Assembly (NCBI GenBank): GCA_012274165.1
Contig: JAAPAA010000026.1
Location: 1 to 12,476, forward strand
DNA length: 12,476 bases
Source of the DNA: Thiobacillaceae bacterium
GTDB taxonomy: Bacteria > Pseudomonadota > Gammaproteobacteria > Burkholderiales > Thiobacillaceae
Reading direction: 5' to 3'
In this document: positions 1 through 6,395 of the stretch, one piece after another
How positions within the stretch are numbered: the first letter of the stretch is position 1
How the letters are laid out: each line of letters opens with the position of its first letter
Program-made: the position numbers and the translations under genes
Notes under the pieces: generated by a model
Database searches by the model: none
Told to the model about the DNA's origin: nothing
What the model saw: the letters and a program-made list of their open reading frames with translations, nothing else

Positions 1-1
1 C

Positions 2-133
2 ATCGACATCTCGAGCTATTCACAAGCCAAGCTCAACGCCGTGGCGAGACAATTGAACGAAAGGCCGAGAAAGACTCTCGGCTTCCAGACGCCGGCTGAG
101 ATGTTCAGCCAGACCGTTGCGTCGACCGGTTGA
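2..133 (+). CDS. IS30-family transposase, C-terminal 43 residues (cut by window edge)
   Basis: Only the last 43 codons are present; the gene enters from the left edge and stops at a TGA ending at 133. The fragment contains LNERPRKTLGFQTPAEMF, the hallmark tail of IS30-family DDE transposases, which lies just after the catalytic glutamate in this family. This tail is usually followed within a few tens of bases by the right terminal inverted repeat of the element. I could not define that repeat in 134-190, because the partner end lies outside the window. The fragment shows that the left flank of the island is, or was, an insertion sequence. Family assignment is firm; whether the copy is intact cannot be seen. 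Confidence 0.85.
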   Translation: MDISSYSQAKLNAVARQLNERPRKTLGFQTPAEMFSQTVASTG

Positions 134-190
134 ATCCGCCGTCGAAAGCAGGTGCCCCGACTGACCGGTTCCGGCGATGGCCACCACACA

Positions 191-622
191 CTAGCGGGTT
201 GCCAAGACCTCATGAGCTTGCTTTCTGCCGAGAATCCTCAGCGCGGCGATGGCAGGCAGATACTGATCTCTGGGGCGCGACTTTCCGCCTTCCCAGTGGT
301 AAATGGAGAGGCCTGACACGCCGATAAGCTTGCCTAAGGCGTCCGCAGACAGGCCTAGCCGCTTTCGATGCGACGCCAGACCCTTGGCACTGAAACGATG
401 GCTTATCTCGGCCGTCTCTCCAGAGGCCGACGCATCTGGACGTTCGCTCCCCCGAGATTTCCGATGGATCTCCTTTTCAAGCACGGTTACCTGGCGCTTC
501 AGCGCAGCAATGTCAGATCGATATTTGTTCGATGCGCTCTTAAGGCGATCCAACTCGGATTTGATCTCTTTGCGAGCGACGCGGGCTATTTCGATTTTCA
601 GGATAGTGGCGACATTTGGCAT
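191..622 (-). CDS. XRE-family helix-turn-helix regulator with N-terminal coiled coil
   Basis: A 143-residue protein. Residues about 8-55 are rich in K, R, E and L in a heptad-like pattern (IARKEI.. to ..LEKEI) and look like a coiled coil. Residues about 56-75 are a loose polar linker. Residues about 80-135 form an XRE/Cro-like helix-turn-helix with LASHRKRLGLSADALGKLIG, then VSGLSIYHWEGGKSRPR, then a helix starting LPAIAAL. The W-E-x-G-K-S-x-P segment is typical of this family. The ATG at 622 is chosen because residues encoded upstream of it are arginine-rich and do not resemble protein; no strong Shine-Dalgarno is seen. The gene lies downstream of the phosphoesterase operon on the same strand, next to the IS30 tail. 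The role is probably DNA-binding transcriptional control; the target is unknown. Confidence 0.8.
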   Translation of the reverse strand: MPNVATILKIEIARVARKEIKSELDRLKSASNKYRSDIAALKRQVTVLEKEIHRKSRGSERPDASASGETAEISHRFSAKGLASHRKRLGLSADALGKLIGVSGLSIYHWEGGKSRPRDQYLPAIAALRILGRKQAHEVLATR

Positions 623-684
623 GCGCCGTATTTTGCCTTCAACTTGGGTGAACCTCGAATGTCTGTGCGCGGCTCGCTCCGCAA

Positions 685-729
685 CGGCGTGGACTCGATG
701 TGCAGGTCGCTCAGCACGAGCAGCTTTAT
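685..729 (-). pseudogene. 5' remnant of a second metallophosphoesterase gene, start codon lost
   Basis: On the minus strand from 729, translation gives IKLLVLSDLHIEST. This matches the start of the neighbouring metallophosphoesterase (MVKLLVLSDLHVEF), including the first metal-binding motif D-x-H. After about 15 codons the similarity stops and the frame runs into unrelated sequence leading to the XRE gene. The first codon is ATA, and the preceding gene ends CAA TAA across the same bases. A single G-to-A change from an ancestral CAATGAAG would explain both: ATG became ATA and the overlapping stop TGA became TAA. Codon choice differs from the neighbouring gene, so this is a paralogue rather than a fresh duplication. 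It is almost certainly not expressed as an enzyme. Confidence 0.7.
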
Positions 730-1533
730 TGCACCTCGAGCAGCAGGGCGGGATTGAACGCGCGGTTTTCGTTGGCACCGCTGGACAGCGGATACCCACG
801 CGGGTTGCACTCCACCCGCGTCGCGCCGACCTGGTAGCTGAACGAATCATGCGTGTCCATGCACCCACAGCGCGGCGCTCCTCAAAAGCTTGTCCGGCAA
901 CCTCGACGCGAAAGCGGGCGTCAGCGGATGATCCCCAAAGCGCGGAGCGACCGACTCCGCCCGCGGCGCATGGTGCACCACCACCACCGTGCGCGCCGGG
1001 TCTCCCTTGGGCAGTTCGCCGCGCAGCCAGGCCAGGCTCTCCTGGTGGCGATGAACGGTGTGCAGCGCCGACAGGCGAGGCCCTCTATTTCCCCATTGGC
1101 CTTCGTGCAGCGGCTCGGCCGCGATGAGATAGAAATCGTTCATGCCGCGTTCGGCGGCGAACGTGGCGCCTTTGCGGCGGTCGCGGCCGCTGTACCTGAA
1201 GTATTCGAAGTCGGTCCAAAGCGTGCAGCCCAGGAATCGCACGCCGCCGATCTCGATCGAGTCGTTCTCCAGGAATTGGATGCCCAACTCCTTGGCCTCG
1301 GCACGCATCTCGGCCAGGGTCCTTTCCCAATGGCCGCCATAGAACTCGTGGTTGCCAGCCACGTAGACCACGGGCTTGCCAGGGAACGTCTCGGCAGCCC
1401 ATCGGATCCCCAGCACGCCCTTGTGGATGTCGCCGGCCAGCACGACGACATCGGCCGCCGCGCTCGCATCGGCGCCCGGCACAAAGGGGGCGAACTCCAC
1501 GTGCAAATCAGACAAGACCAATAGCTTCACCAT
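726..1533 (-). pseudogene. Calcineurin-like metallophosphoesterase, frameshifted at its last metal-binding motif
   Basis: The frame from the ATG at 1533 carries the metallophosphoesterase motifs in order: SDLHVE (D9, H11), VVLAGDIH (D35), AGNHEF (N61, H62) and VVVVHHAP (H187-H188). It ends abruptly as ...LWVHGHA at a TGA (847-849). The family motif here is G-H-T-H-D-S. Shifting frame at about 852-855 restores HDSFSYQVGATRV, then ECNPRGYPL, then a normal C-terminus ending FNPALLLEVQ at TAA 726-728. The intact protein would be about 269 residues, a usual length. The observed CACG instead of CACACG is explained by a 2-base loss. The start overlaps the stop of the preceding gene (ATGGTGA), with GGGAG 7 bases upstream, so it is translationally coupled. 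It is either a real frameshift mutation or a sequencing error; as read, the C-terminal metal ligand is lost. Confidence 0.85.
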
Positions 1534-2303
1534 CCCGGCTCTCCCGGGTGAATCACTTCCCCCAAGCCGTTCTTGATGCCGCAGTAGGCCACCGCTCGTG
1601 CGTCGAAGCCCAGGGCTGGGCGAACCTTGGCGTACTGGTCGCTCAAGTCGTCGTGATGGTGACCATGAAAGGCCCTTGTCACGCGCAGGCAGCGCGCCAG
1701 CTCGTCAATGGCGGCGTGGCCATGGTGATGGCAGCTGGGCGCTTCGTGGCTGACCAGAATGTCGGCCTCTAGCGCGGCCAGGGCCTGGAACTCGTCCCAA
1801 TAGATCGCAGCCAGGTACTTGGGCGAGGCGCGCTGGCCGCCGCGTCGATGCAATGCACCCATCTGCATGGCTTCAGCCCTGTTGGCCAGGATCACCTCAC
1901 CCGGTGGCATCCAGACCCGGCCCTGGAAGTTTCCGCCCAGCCCGGCCACCCGGACCCCGTCGAGTTCCACCACCCGGCCATGCAAGGCCACGGCCTGCCC
2001 ACAGTCGTGCAACATGTCCCAGTGCTCATAGCTGTCGCCGTCGTGATTGCCGTGGATGAAAGCGATCCGCAGATCCGGGTACCTGCGGTGCACCGGCGCC
2101 AGGATCTCCCGGAACGGCCGGTCCCAGATATCCACATCACCCAGGAAGACGAGCCAGCGCGGCGCCTCGAGCGCCGCCTCCAGCGACCTGGCCAGATACT
2201 TGAACTCCCCATGGACGTCCCCGAGAAACCAGATGCGCCGCAGCGCCGGCCCGTGCCGGCTGTCGAAGGCCTCGATTTGTTGGGTCAAGTCAGGGTTCGT
2301 CAT
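1527..2303 (-). CDS. Calcineurin-like metallophosphoesterase
   Basis: A 258-residue protein with every signature of the two-metal calcineurin-like phosphoesterase fold: FLGDVHGEF (D29, H31), VFLGDVD (D55-58), FIHGNHD (N86, H87), LVSHEAP (H186) and FHGHHHDD (G214 to D218). Members hydrolyse phosphomonoesters or phosphodiesters using Mn, Fe or Zn; the substrate cannot be told from sequence. There is no signal peptide or membrane segment, so it is probably cytosolic. The ATG at 2303 is chosen because it overlaps the TGA of the upstream HAD gene as ATGA, and because residues further upstream are low-complexity shadow sequence. It overlaps the next metallophosphoesterase by 7 bases. The pair shares motifs but little else, so they are distant paralogues. 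The role is inferred only at the level of phosphatase. Confidence 0.88.
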   Translation of the reverse strand: MTNPDLTQQIEAFDSRHGPALRRIWFLGDVHGEFKYLARSLEAALEAPRWLVFLGDVDIWDRPFREILAPVHRRYPDLRIAFIHGNHDGDSYEHWDMLHDCGQAVALHGRVVELDGVRVAGLGGNFQGRVWMPPGEVILANRAEAMQMGALHRRGGQRASPKYLAAIYWDEFQALAALEADILVSHEAPSCHHHGHAAIDELARCLRVTRAFHGHHHDDLSDQYAKVRPALGFDARAVAYCGIKNGLGEVIHPGEPGW

Positions 2304-2797
2304 GGCAGGCGCTGCTTGAGCATGGCGTGCAGACGCAGCGCATCCTCCCGGCCAAAGCCGGTCGCCGCATTGGTGTGCAGCAGGTTGGCGCAGCCGGGGG
2401 CAAACCAGTCGTGGCGGTCGTCGATCGCGATCCAGGGTGCGCTGTCGCGCTGTCGCTGGGGCAGCCAGACCAGTCTGTTGCGCAGCCACCGCTCGCACTC
2501 CCACTGGCGCTCGTAGCTGGGTGCGAGGGAAGACGAGTCGCCGCGCGAGCGCGGATACTCCGGCGTCACCCCGACCACCCGGGAGCGCATGTCGACGGCG
2601 AAGTACTCGCGCATCTCATCGAGCGGATGCACAACCCGCCAGCTGCTGCTGATCACGATCTGGCAGTCCTCGAACTCGCGCAGCACATCCTCGATGGCCG
2701 GCAGTTTCATAAACAGCTGGTCCGCCTCGCAGGGCTCGGGGTGGGTCACGCCGTCGAAGTCCATGAGGAGGATGCAGCCTGCAGGGTGGATCGTCAT
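2300..2797 (-). CDS. HAD-superfamily phosphatase, Swiss-army-knife RNA-repair (HAD_SAK) type
   Basis: A 165-residue protein opening with ILLMDFDGVTHPE, the HAD motif I with nucleophile D13 and acid/base D15. It continues with QIVISSSWR (motif II, about residues 46-54) and ends with PWIAIDDRHDWF (motif IV aspartates, about 126-127). The short cap and the SSSWR motif match the HAD domain described in Swiss Army Knife RNA-repair proteins and in phage and island phosphatases. Such domains are thought to remove terminal phosphates from nucleic acids; activity here is inferred. The start may be the ATG at 2797 (TGATG overlap with the preceding gene, GAGGAG 8 bases upstream) or the GTG at 2800 immediately before it, giving 166 residues. 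It overlaps the next gene as ATGA, so it belongs to the same operon. Confidence 0.85.
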   Translation of the reverse strand: MTIHPAGCILLMDFDGVTHPEPCEADQLFMKLPAIEDVLREFEDCQIVISSSWRVVHPLDEMREYFAVDMRSRVVGVTPEYPRSRGDSSSLAPSYERQWECERWLRNRLVWLPQRQRDSAPWIAIDDRHDWFAPGCANLLHTNAATGFGREDALRLHAMLKQRLP

Positions 2798-3291
2798 CAC
2801 TGTTGCTCCTCGTCAGGAAACCAGGCCGGCTCCAATGTTCCCAGGCGGCGCTGCCCGGCATGGTGCCCGCACAGCACCAGGATCCAGGCCTGGTCCTGGT
2901 TCAGCGTGGCCGGCCGGCCGCAGACGATGCACAGCGATCGGGTCGCGGTCTCCGCCGCGCGAACCAGCTCGTCGATGCGTCTGGCCAGCGAGGGCTGCAC
3001 GGTGCCAGGCTCCTGAAGGTCGGACATTCTGAGCGATGTCACTCCGTTCGGACCGATGAGGTCCAGGCGCAGGTTGGGCTCGTGCCCGTCCATTTCCCAG
3101 TAGTAACGGGCCGAGCCGAACTTTTCTTTCAGCTGGATCCAGTGAAAGCCGCGCTTGTCTGGACCCAGCAGGGCATCGATGTCTTCGCACAGCTGGGCGA
3201 ACAGCGCGAACCAGCCGCGGTGGAACGACAGGCCGATGTTCTCACCGGAGAACATGTAGGGGTACCGGACCTTGAGTTGTTTCGGATTCAT
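2797..3291 (-). CDS. Conserved hypothetical protein with C-terminal Cys/His knuckle
   Basis: A 164-residue soluble protein with no enzyme motif that I recognise. The N-terminal two thirds contains YPYMFSGENIGLSFHRGWF and a stretch with GFHWIQLKEKFGSARYYWE; this resembles small proteins I recall from phages and mobile islands that carry no assigned function. The C-terminus has C-x2-C (C121, C124) and then C-x-HH (C141, H143-H144), spaced like a zinc-binding knuckle. Start ATG 3291 has AGGG about 9 bases upstream and sits 18 bases after the stop of the AAA+ gene. Its stop overlaps the HAD start. Position between an ATPase and three phosphatases suggests an accessory or adaptor role in the same pathway; that is inference only. 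Confidence 0.75.
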   Translation of the reverse strand: MNPKQLKVRYPYMFSGENIGLSFHRGWFALFAQLCEDIDALLGPDKRGFHWIQLKEKFGSARYYWEMDGHEPNLRLDLIGPNGVTSLRMSDLQEPGTVQPSLARRIDELVRAAETATRSLCIVCGRPATLNQDQAWILVLCGHHAGQRRLGTLEPAWFPDEEQQ

Positions 3292-3309
3292 GGGATGTGT
3301 CCCTTTCGA

Positions 3310-4650
3310 TCAGTGCAGATAGCCGCTGCTGCGGCCGTCGGATTCGTCGTCCAGTACGCCGGGGGGCAGGTCCCGGCGCTCGAGATGCTTGCGCCCGGCC
3401 TTCAGGGCCCGGGCCATGGCCTCGCGGGTGATTTGCTGGATCTGGCGGGCCGGGAGATGCGCCAGATCGCGCTCGAGCCGGTTCGTCTCAATCCGGAAGC
3501 CGGGCACGGCGACGCTGCCGATGGTGGCGCGCATGACCTCGCGCGCCAGCACCAGGCATTGCTCGGCCGTGGGCAGCTGGACATGAAACTCCTTGAGCCG
3601 GCTGCGCAGCGGCTGGTCCAGCCGGTTCACGTCATTGGCCGTCGCGATCCAGGTCACCAGGCTCGCATCGAGCTCGAACTCCAACGAAATGTCCCGCAGC
3701 CGGCCGGCGGAGACCGGCTCCAACAATGAATACAGGCTGGACTGAACGCGCTGATCAAGCCGGTTCATCTTGTCAATTTCGTCCAGCACAATTACAGGAT
3801 TGGCCGCCGGCCCCAGCGCCAGCAGCTCGAACAACAGGCCATGTTGCGTGTTGCCCCACTTGCGGTCGGAGCCCAGCATCAGCGCCCCGGTGAGGTCGGA
3901 GTCCAGCCGCTGGATGCTCAAGGGCGCATTCAGCGCGGCGGCCAGGGCTTGGGAAAAATGGGTCTTGCCGATCCCCGCCTCGCCAACCAGCAGGACGGGC
4001 GGGATGCGCAGCGGCTTGCGGGCGCGCCGGGCCAACTCGATCTGATCCTGCACAAACTCCACCACCGGCGCCATGTGCGGCTGAGACTGGGCCAACTGCC
4101 GCAAGGCGGCAGCGGCCGGCCGGGCGATCGCGCGCAGGTGGCCGCTCGCGCGCAGTTGCTGATAGATATGCTGGTAGCGCTCTCTGTCTTCCTTGTTGTA
4201 ACGAGCCATGCGCCGATACAGGGACATCGCCTCGCTAGTCTGGAACACGGCGTAACGCTGGATGCCATCGCGGCGCAGCGGAGTAGCGGCGTGGGCGTCC
4301 CACCGCAATTGTTCCTCGAACAGCTTGTCGCGCTCCTTGGCTGCGGCCTCGTCCGCCTTGCGCTGCTCGTAGGTGGCAAACGTGTCGGTCTGCGCCGCCT
4401 TGGCTTCGGCGGCTTTCTGGTCTGCGGCACGCAGGGCTGCGGCGCGAGCGATCTTTTCGTCATAGTCGGCTTGTTCCTGTTCGAGGCGCTGGCGCTCTTC
4501 GGCTTGCAGGGCGGCTCGCAGATCGTCGGGGACCAGCAGCCGGACGCCACCCTGGCGCTCGGAGCTGTCGCTGCGTTCAAAGAGGCTGTAACCGCGGCTG
4601 GGGTCGCCGCCTGGACCGGGGTCGCTGGGCTTTTTGGGTTTACTGCTCAT
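3310..4650 (-). CDS. Lon-like AAA+ ATPase without protease domain
   Basis: A 446-residue protein. Residues 1-35 are polar and disordered; about 40-125 are rich in A, E, K, Q and R and look like a long charged coiled coil. The AAA+ module spans about 215-400: Walker A GEAGIGKT (223-230), Walker B VIVLDEID (286-293), sensor 1 WIATAND (334-340) and a PLRSRL arginine-finger region (347-352). The order and wording of motifs (VLDEIDKM, then ..SLLEP.., then IATAN) resemble the ATPase part of Lon, but the S16 peptidase domain is absent and the protein ends soon after the helical lid. It is probably a remodelling ATPase of the operon. The ATG at 4650 is supported by AGGAG with 7-base spacing, which sits inside a hairpin (see 4653-4682). 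It is the first gene of the operon. Confidence 0.88.
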   Translation of the reverse strand: MSSKPKKPSDPGPGGDPSRGYSLFERSDSSERQGGVRLLVPDDLRAALQAEERQRLEQEQADYDEKIARAAALRAADQKAAEAKAAQTDTFATYEQRKADEAAAKERDKLFEEQLRWDAHAATPLRRDGIQRYAVFQTSEAMSLYRRMARYNKEDRERYQHIYQQLRASGHLRAIARPAAAALRQLAQSQPHMAPVVEFVQDQIELARRARKPLRIPPVLLVGEAGIGKTHFSQALAAALNAPLSIQRLDSDLTGALMLGSDRKWGNTQHGLLFELLALGPAANPVIVLDEIDKMNRLDQRVQSSLYSLLEPVSAGRLRDISLEFELDASLVTWIATANDVNRLDQPLRSRLKEFHVQLPTAEQCLVLAREVMRATIGSVAVPGFRIETNRLERDLAHLPARQIQQITREAMARALKAGRKHLERRDLPPGVLDDESDGRSSGYLH

Positions 4651-4652
4651 CT

Positions 4653-4682
4653 CGGGCTCCTGAAATCTGGGGCAGGAGCCCG
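4653..4682 (-). promoter_or_regulatory. Perfect 10-bp inverted repeat masking the ribosome-binding site of the AAA+ gene
   Basis: On the minus strand CGGGCTCCTG (4682-4673) is followed by a 10-base loop and by CAGGAGCCCG (4662-4653), then AG and the ATG of the ATPase. The AGGAG that should pair with 16S rRNA is inside the 3' arm. The transcript can therefore fold into a GC-rich stem that hides the start site, suggesting translational control. It could instead be a DNA operator read as a dyad by a repressor. The symmetry is seen directly; the function is inferred. Confidence 0.6.
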
Positions 4683-5122
4683 GGGCGCTTTCCTGACGTC
4701 AGGTCATGTGCTGCGGCAGGAAGTCATTGCGCCCGGCCTCCTGGCGGTTGTCGCGAGGGGTGGGTGTGGATGCGGTTCGGGCGGTCATGGTGGGGTTCAA
4801 TTTATGACGGGCCCGGTCGGCAGTCGAGTCGTACGAAAACCGCATGCTCATCGCCAGTACCGATCGCTTGACGCCGGATGTGGGCAACGTGGCGCGCACA
4901 AGCGTCCTCGGTGGCTCACCGCGCACGTACGCGGCGCCGCATTCAGGGCGGCAACTGATGACGTGCGTTGCGGAGAACATGGCTGGATATCTTGCTCCGT
5001 TGTCCCAGAGGATAGGGGGCAATTCGACCGCGTGCAAGACGGTCGATGCGGTATCTCAATTACTGACATCGCCTATTCGGCGCGTGTTGTGATCGCGCCA
5101 AAGAGAGAAGAACCGAAGGTGT
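4683..5122. other. Intergenic region between the MarR-like gene and the AAA+ operon
   Basis: About 440 bases with no convincing gene. Open frames on both strands here (for example 4844-5092 plus and 4699-5037 minus) lack a ribosome-binding site and read as low-complexity or shadow protein. The region should hold the promoter of the AAA+ operon, but no clear -10/-35 pair stands out. A 7-codon minus-strand mini-ORF (4704-4727) has AGGAGG 9 bases before its ATG and could be a leader peptide; this is speculative. No RNA gene was recognised. Confidence 0.5.
4692..4703. promoter_or_regulatory. Perfect 12-bp palindrome CCTGACGTCAGG upstream of the AAA+ operon
   Basis: The sequence CCTGACGTCAGG is its own reverse complement and lies about 42 bases upstream of the ATPase start codon, 9 bases from the hairpin above. 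Its position suits an operator for a dimeric regulator, possibly the nearby MarR or XRE protein. No protein-site pairing can be shown from sequence. Confidence 0.4.
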
Positions 5123-5806
5123 TCATTCGGGATTGCCGCTTGGCCTGCGAGCCCTGCGAGGCTTCGGTCGAACGAGGCGCTCGATTCGCGCAAGGGAGAG
5201 CGCTTCGTATTCATGCCGACCTGCTGGAACTACCCTCTGATTGATTGCCCTGGCGAGCTCTAGCGGGTCTTGCAGGACCCCTTTGCTGCTCGCCTTCGCC
5301 AGAACCTGGGCCAAGCTGTGTACGCCGGCCTGCGCCGTCTTAGAAGACAGCACAGCAAGCACGTCGTTGATCACCCCGATTCCAGCCCTTACCTTCCTGG
5401 CTAGCGTGCGCCCTTCTGGTGTGAGGACATAAAAAGTCCGTCGCGCATCTGTCGCGGCTGCAAACTCATGTCCGGTGGACCTCAAGACCCTGCGAATCAG
5501 GCCATCTCCTTGCGCCAATTCAAGCCGGTTAATGACATGGGATTCGGAAGAGACCACGCAGCGAGCGATAGATGAGGGAGAAATTCCGCACTGCGATCCC
5601 TCGGCCCCCTCACCAAGGCAGAGAAGTATCTGCAAGTCAAGCCGCGAAAGCTTCAGTGACCTTCTGAATTGACGAATCAGATGATCGCCCGCTGCGCCGA
5701 GCACCAGCAAATCGTTGATCAAGATATGAGCATCCAGGGCAAGACAGGACCGGACCAGGCCGATCCGTTGCGTCGATCCAACGACTATACATGCTCTTGT
5801 CTTCAC
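5123..5806 (-). CDS. MarR-like winged-helix transcriptional regulator
   Basis: A 227-residue protein. Residues about 25-60 form a leading dimerisation-type helix, about 55-110 a winged helix-turn-helix (LSRLDLQILLCLGEG.., ISPSSIARCVVSSESHVINRLELAQGDGLI), and about 119-132 the wing DARRTFYVLTPEG, which is the MarR signature D-x-R-x(4)-LT-x-x-G. A further helix and a basic tail ending in RRARRPSGNPE follow, making it longer than the usual 140-160 residues. The only supported start is GTG at 5806; there is no internal methionine. Two identical operator-like sites lie directly upstream, so autoregulation is likely. It lies upstream of the AAA+ operon on the same strand, separated by 470 bases, and may control it. 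The ligand is unknown. Confidence 0.75.
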   Translation of the reverse strand: MKTRACIVVGSTQRIGLVRSCLALDAHILINDLLVLGAAGDHLIRQFRRSLKLSRLDLQILLCLGEGAEGSQCGISPSSIARCVVSSESHVINRLELAQGDGLIRRVLRSTGHEFAAATDARRTFYVLTPEGRTLARKVRAGIGVINDVLAVLSSKTAQAGVHSLAQVLAKASSKGVLQDPLELARAINQRVVPAGRHEYEALSLARIERLVRPKPRRARRPSGNPE

Positions 5807-5815
5807 AAAAATTAG

Positions 5816-5848
5816 TTCATAAAGTGAATTACTAATTCATAAAGTGAA
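5816..5848. promoter_or_regulatory. Two identical 13-bp dyad sites, 20 bp apart (probable MarR operators)
   Basis: TTCATAAAGTGAA occurs at 5816-5828 and again at 5836-5848. Each copy has TTCA/TGAA arms around a 5-base centre, and the copies are 20 bp apart, close to two turns of the helix, so two dimers could bind the same face. The pair lies 10 to 42 bases upstream of the GTG start of the MarR-like gene, within an AT-rich patch in otherwise GC-rich DNA, where its promoter should be. Autorepression is the simplest reading. Confidence 0.7.
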
Positions 5849-5979
5849 CGACTTAGTCAGTGCAGGCGGTAGCCAGGGACAGATATTCACCGCAATAGAC
5901 ATTTCGCACCGAATCTCAGTTTGTCTGTGTATAGGCTGACGAATCGCATTTCCAGTCGTAAACGGTGCTTCTTTGGAGG

Positions 5980-6001
5980 GCGAAAGATTTGCGAAAGATT
6001 T
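5980..6001 (+). repeat. Tandem duplication of GCGAAAGATTT
   Basis: The 11-base unit GCGAAAGATTT is present twice head to tail (5980-5990 and 5991-6001), directly after a GGAGG sequence. It could be a replication-slippage duplication or a protein-binding iteron. If the small gene to the right starts further upstream than annotated, the duplication would lie within its 5' end and, being 11 bases, would shift its frame. Confidence 0.6.
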
Positions 6002-6040
6002 GCTTGCGCTCGGGATCGGAGCACGTCCAGACTCGTCGGT

Positions 6041-6373
6041 ATGACAGCAACCCACCCTCAGGGACGGCTCACTTCCAGCGATCCAAAGGACCGGTGCTCC
6101 AAGGACGTCCAAGCGTCGATCACGGCGCACCTGATGGCCTCGTATGGGCCGCTTCTGAACGCGGAGGCGTTGGCGACGGCGCTCAAGTTTCCATCAGTGG
6201 GCGCGCTCGAACGGAGCCTGGCCCGGGGAAACCTGTCGGTTAGGACCGTCAAATTCCAGCACCGGCGCGGGACCTTCGCGCTCGCGCACGAAGTCGCAAG
6301 GTACTTGGCTGAACAAGTCAGTGCCGATGAATCCCAGGAACCTGAGAAGGGGCCTGGAGAAAGGGGCGCCTAG
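6041..6373 (+). CDS. Small putative DNA-binding protein (PrtN/excisionase-like)
   Basis: A 110-residue protein if translation starts at the ATG at 6041. The core LMASYGPLLNAEALATALKF, then FPSVGALERSLARGNL, then HRRGTFALAHEVARYLAEQ has the pattern of small winged-helix proteins of mobile elements (pyocin activator PrtN or excisionase type): a helix, a recognition helix, a basic strand pair and a final helix. The resemblance is in pattern only. The first 30 residues look unstructured, so the true start could be the ATG at 6133; neither has a good Shine-Dalgarno. The C-terminus is polar and disordered. A terminator-like hairpin follows, and the Tn7-like operon starts 290 bases later. It may belong to the transposon, act as a regulator, or be the resident gene next to the insertion point. 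Confidence 0.5.
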   Translation: MTATHPQGRLTSSDPKDRCSKDVQASITAHLMASYGPLLNAEALATALKFPSVGALERSLARGNLSVRTVKFQHRRGTFALAHEVARYLAEQVSADESQEPEKGPGERGA

Positions 6374-6395
6374 GCGAGCAAGGCCCGAAAAGCAG

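Noticed and set aside
303..1127. Plus-strand open frame of 274 codons opposite the XRE gene and the phosphoesterase end
   Set aside because: Arginine/proline-rich shadow protein covering two unrelated minus-strand genes; no domain.
3292..3309. Tiny GGGA-CACA-TCCC dyad before the 3291 start
   Set aside because: Only a four-pair stem; expected by chance.
4699..5037. Minus-strand open frame of 112 codons upstream of the AAA+ gene
   Set aside because: No ribosome-binding site, no recognisable fold, and composition unlike its neighbours; left as intergenic.
3841..5244. Long plus-strand open frame of 467 codons opposite the AAA+ gene
   Set aside because: It is antisense to the well-supported ATPase, its protein is low-complexity (repeated A, G, L, V, R), has no ribosome-binding site and shows no domain; long antisense frames are expected in GC-rich DNA.
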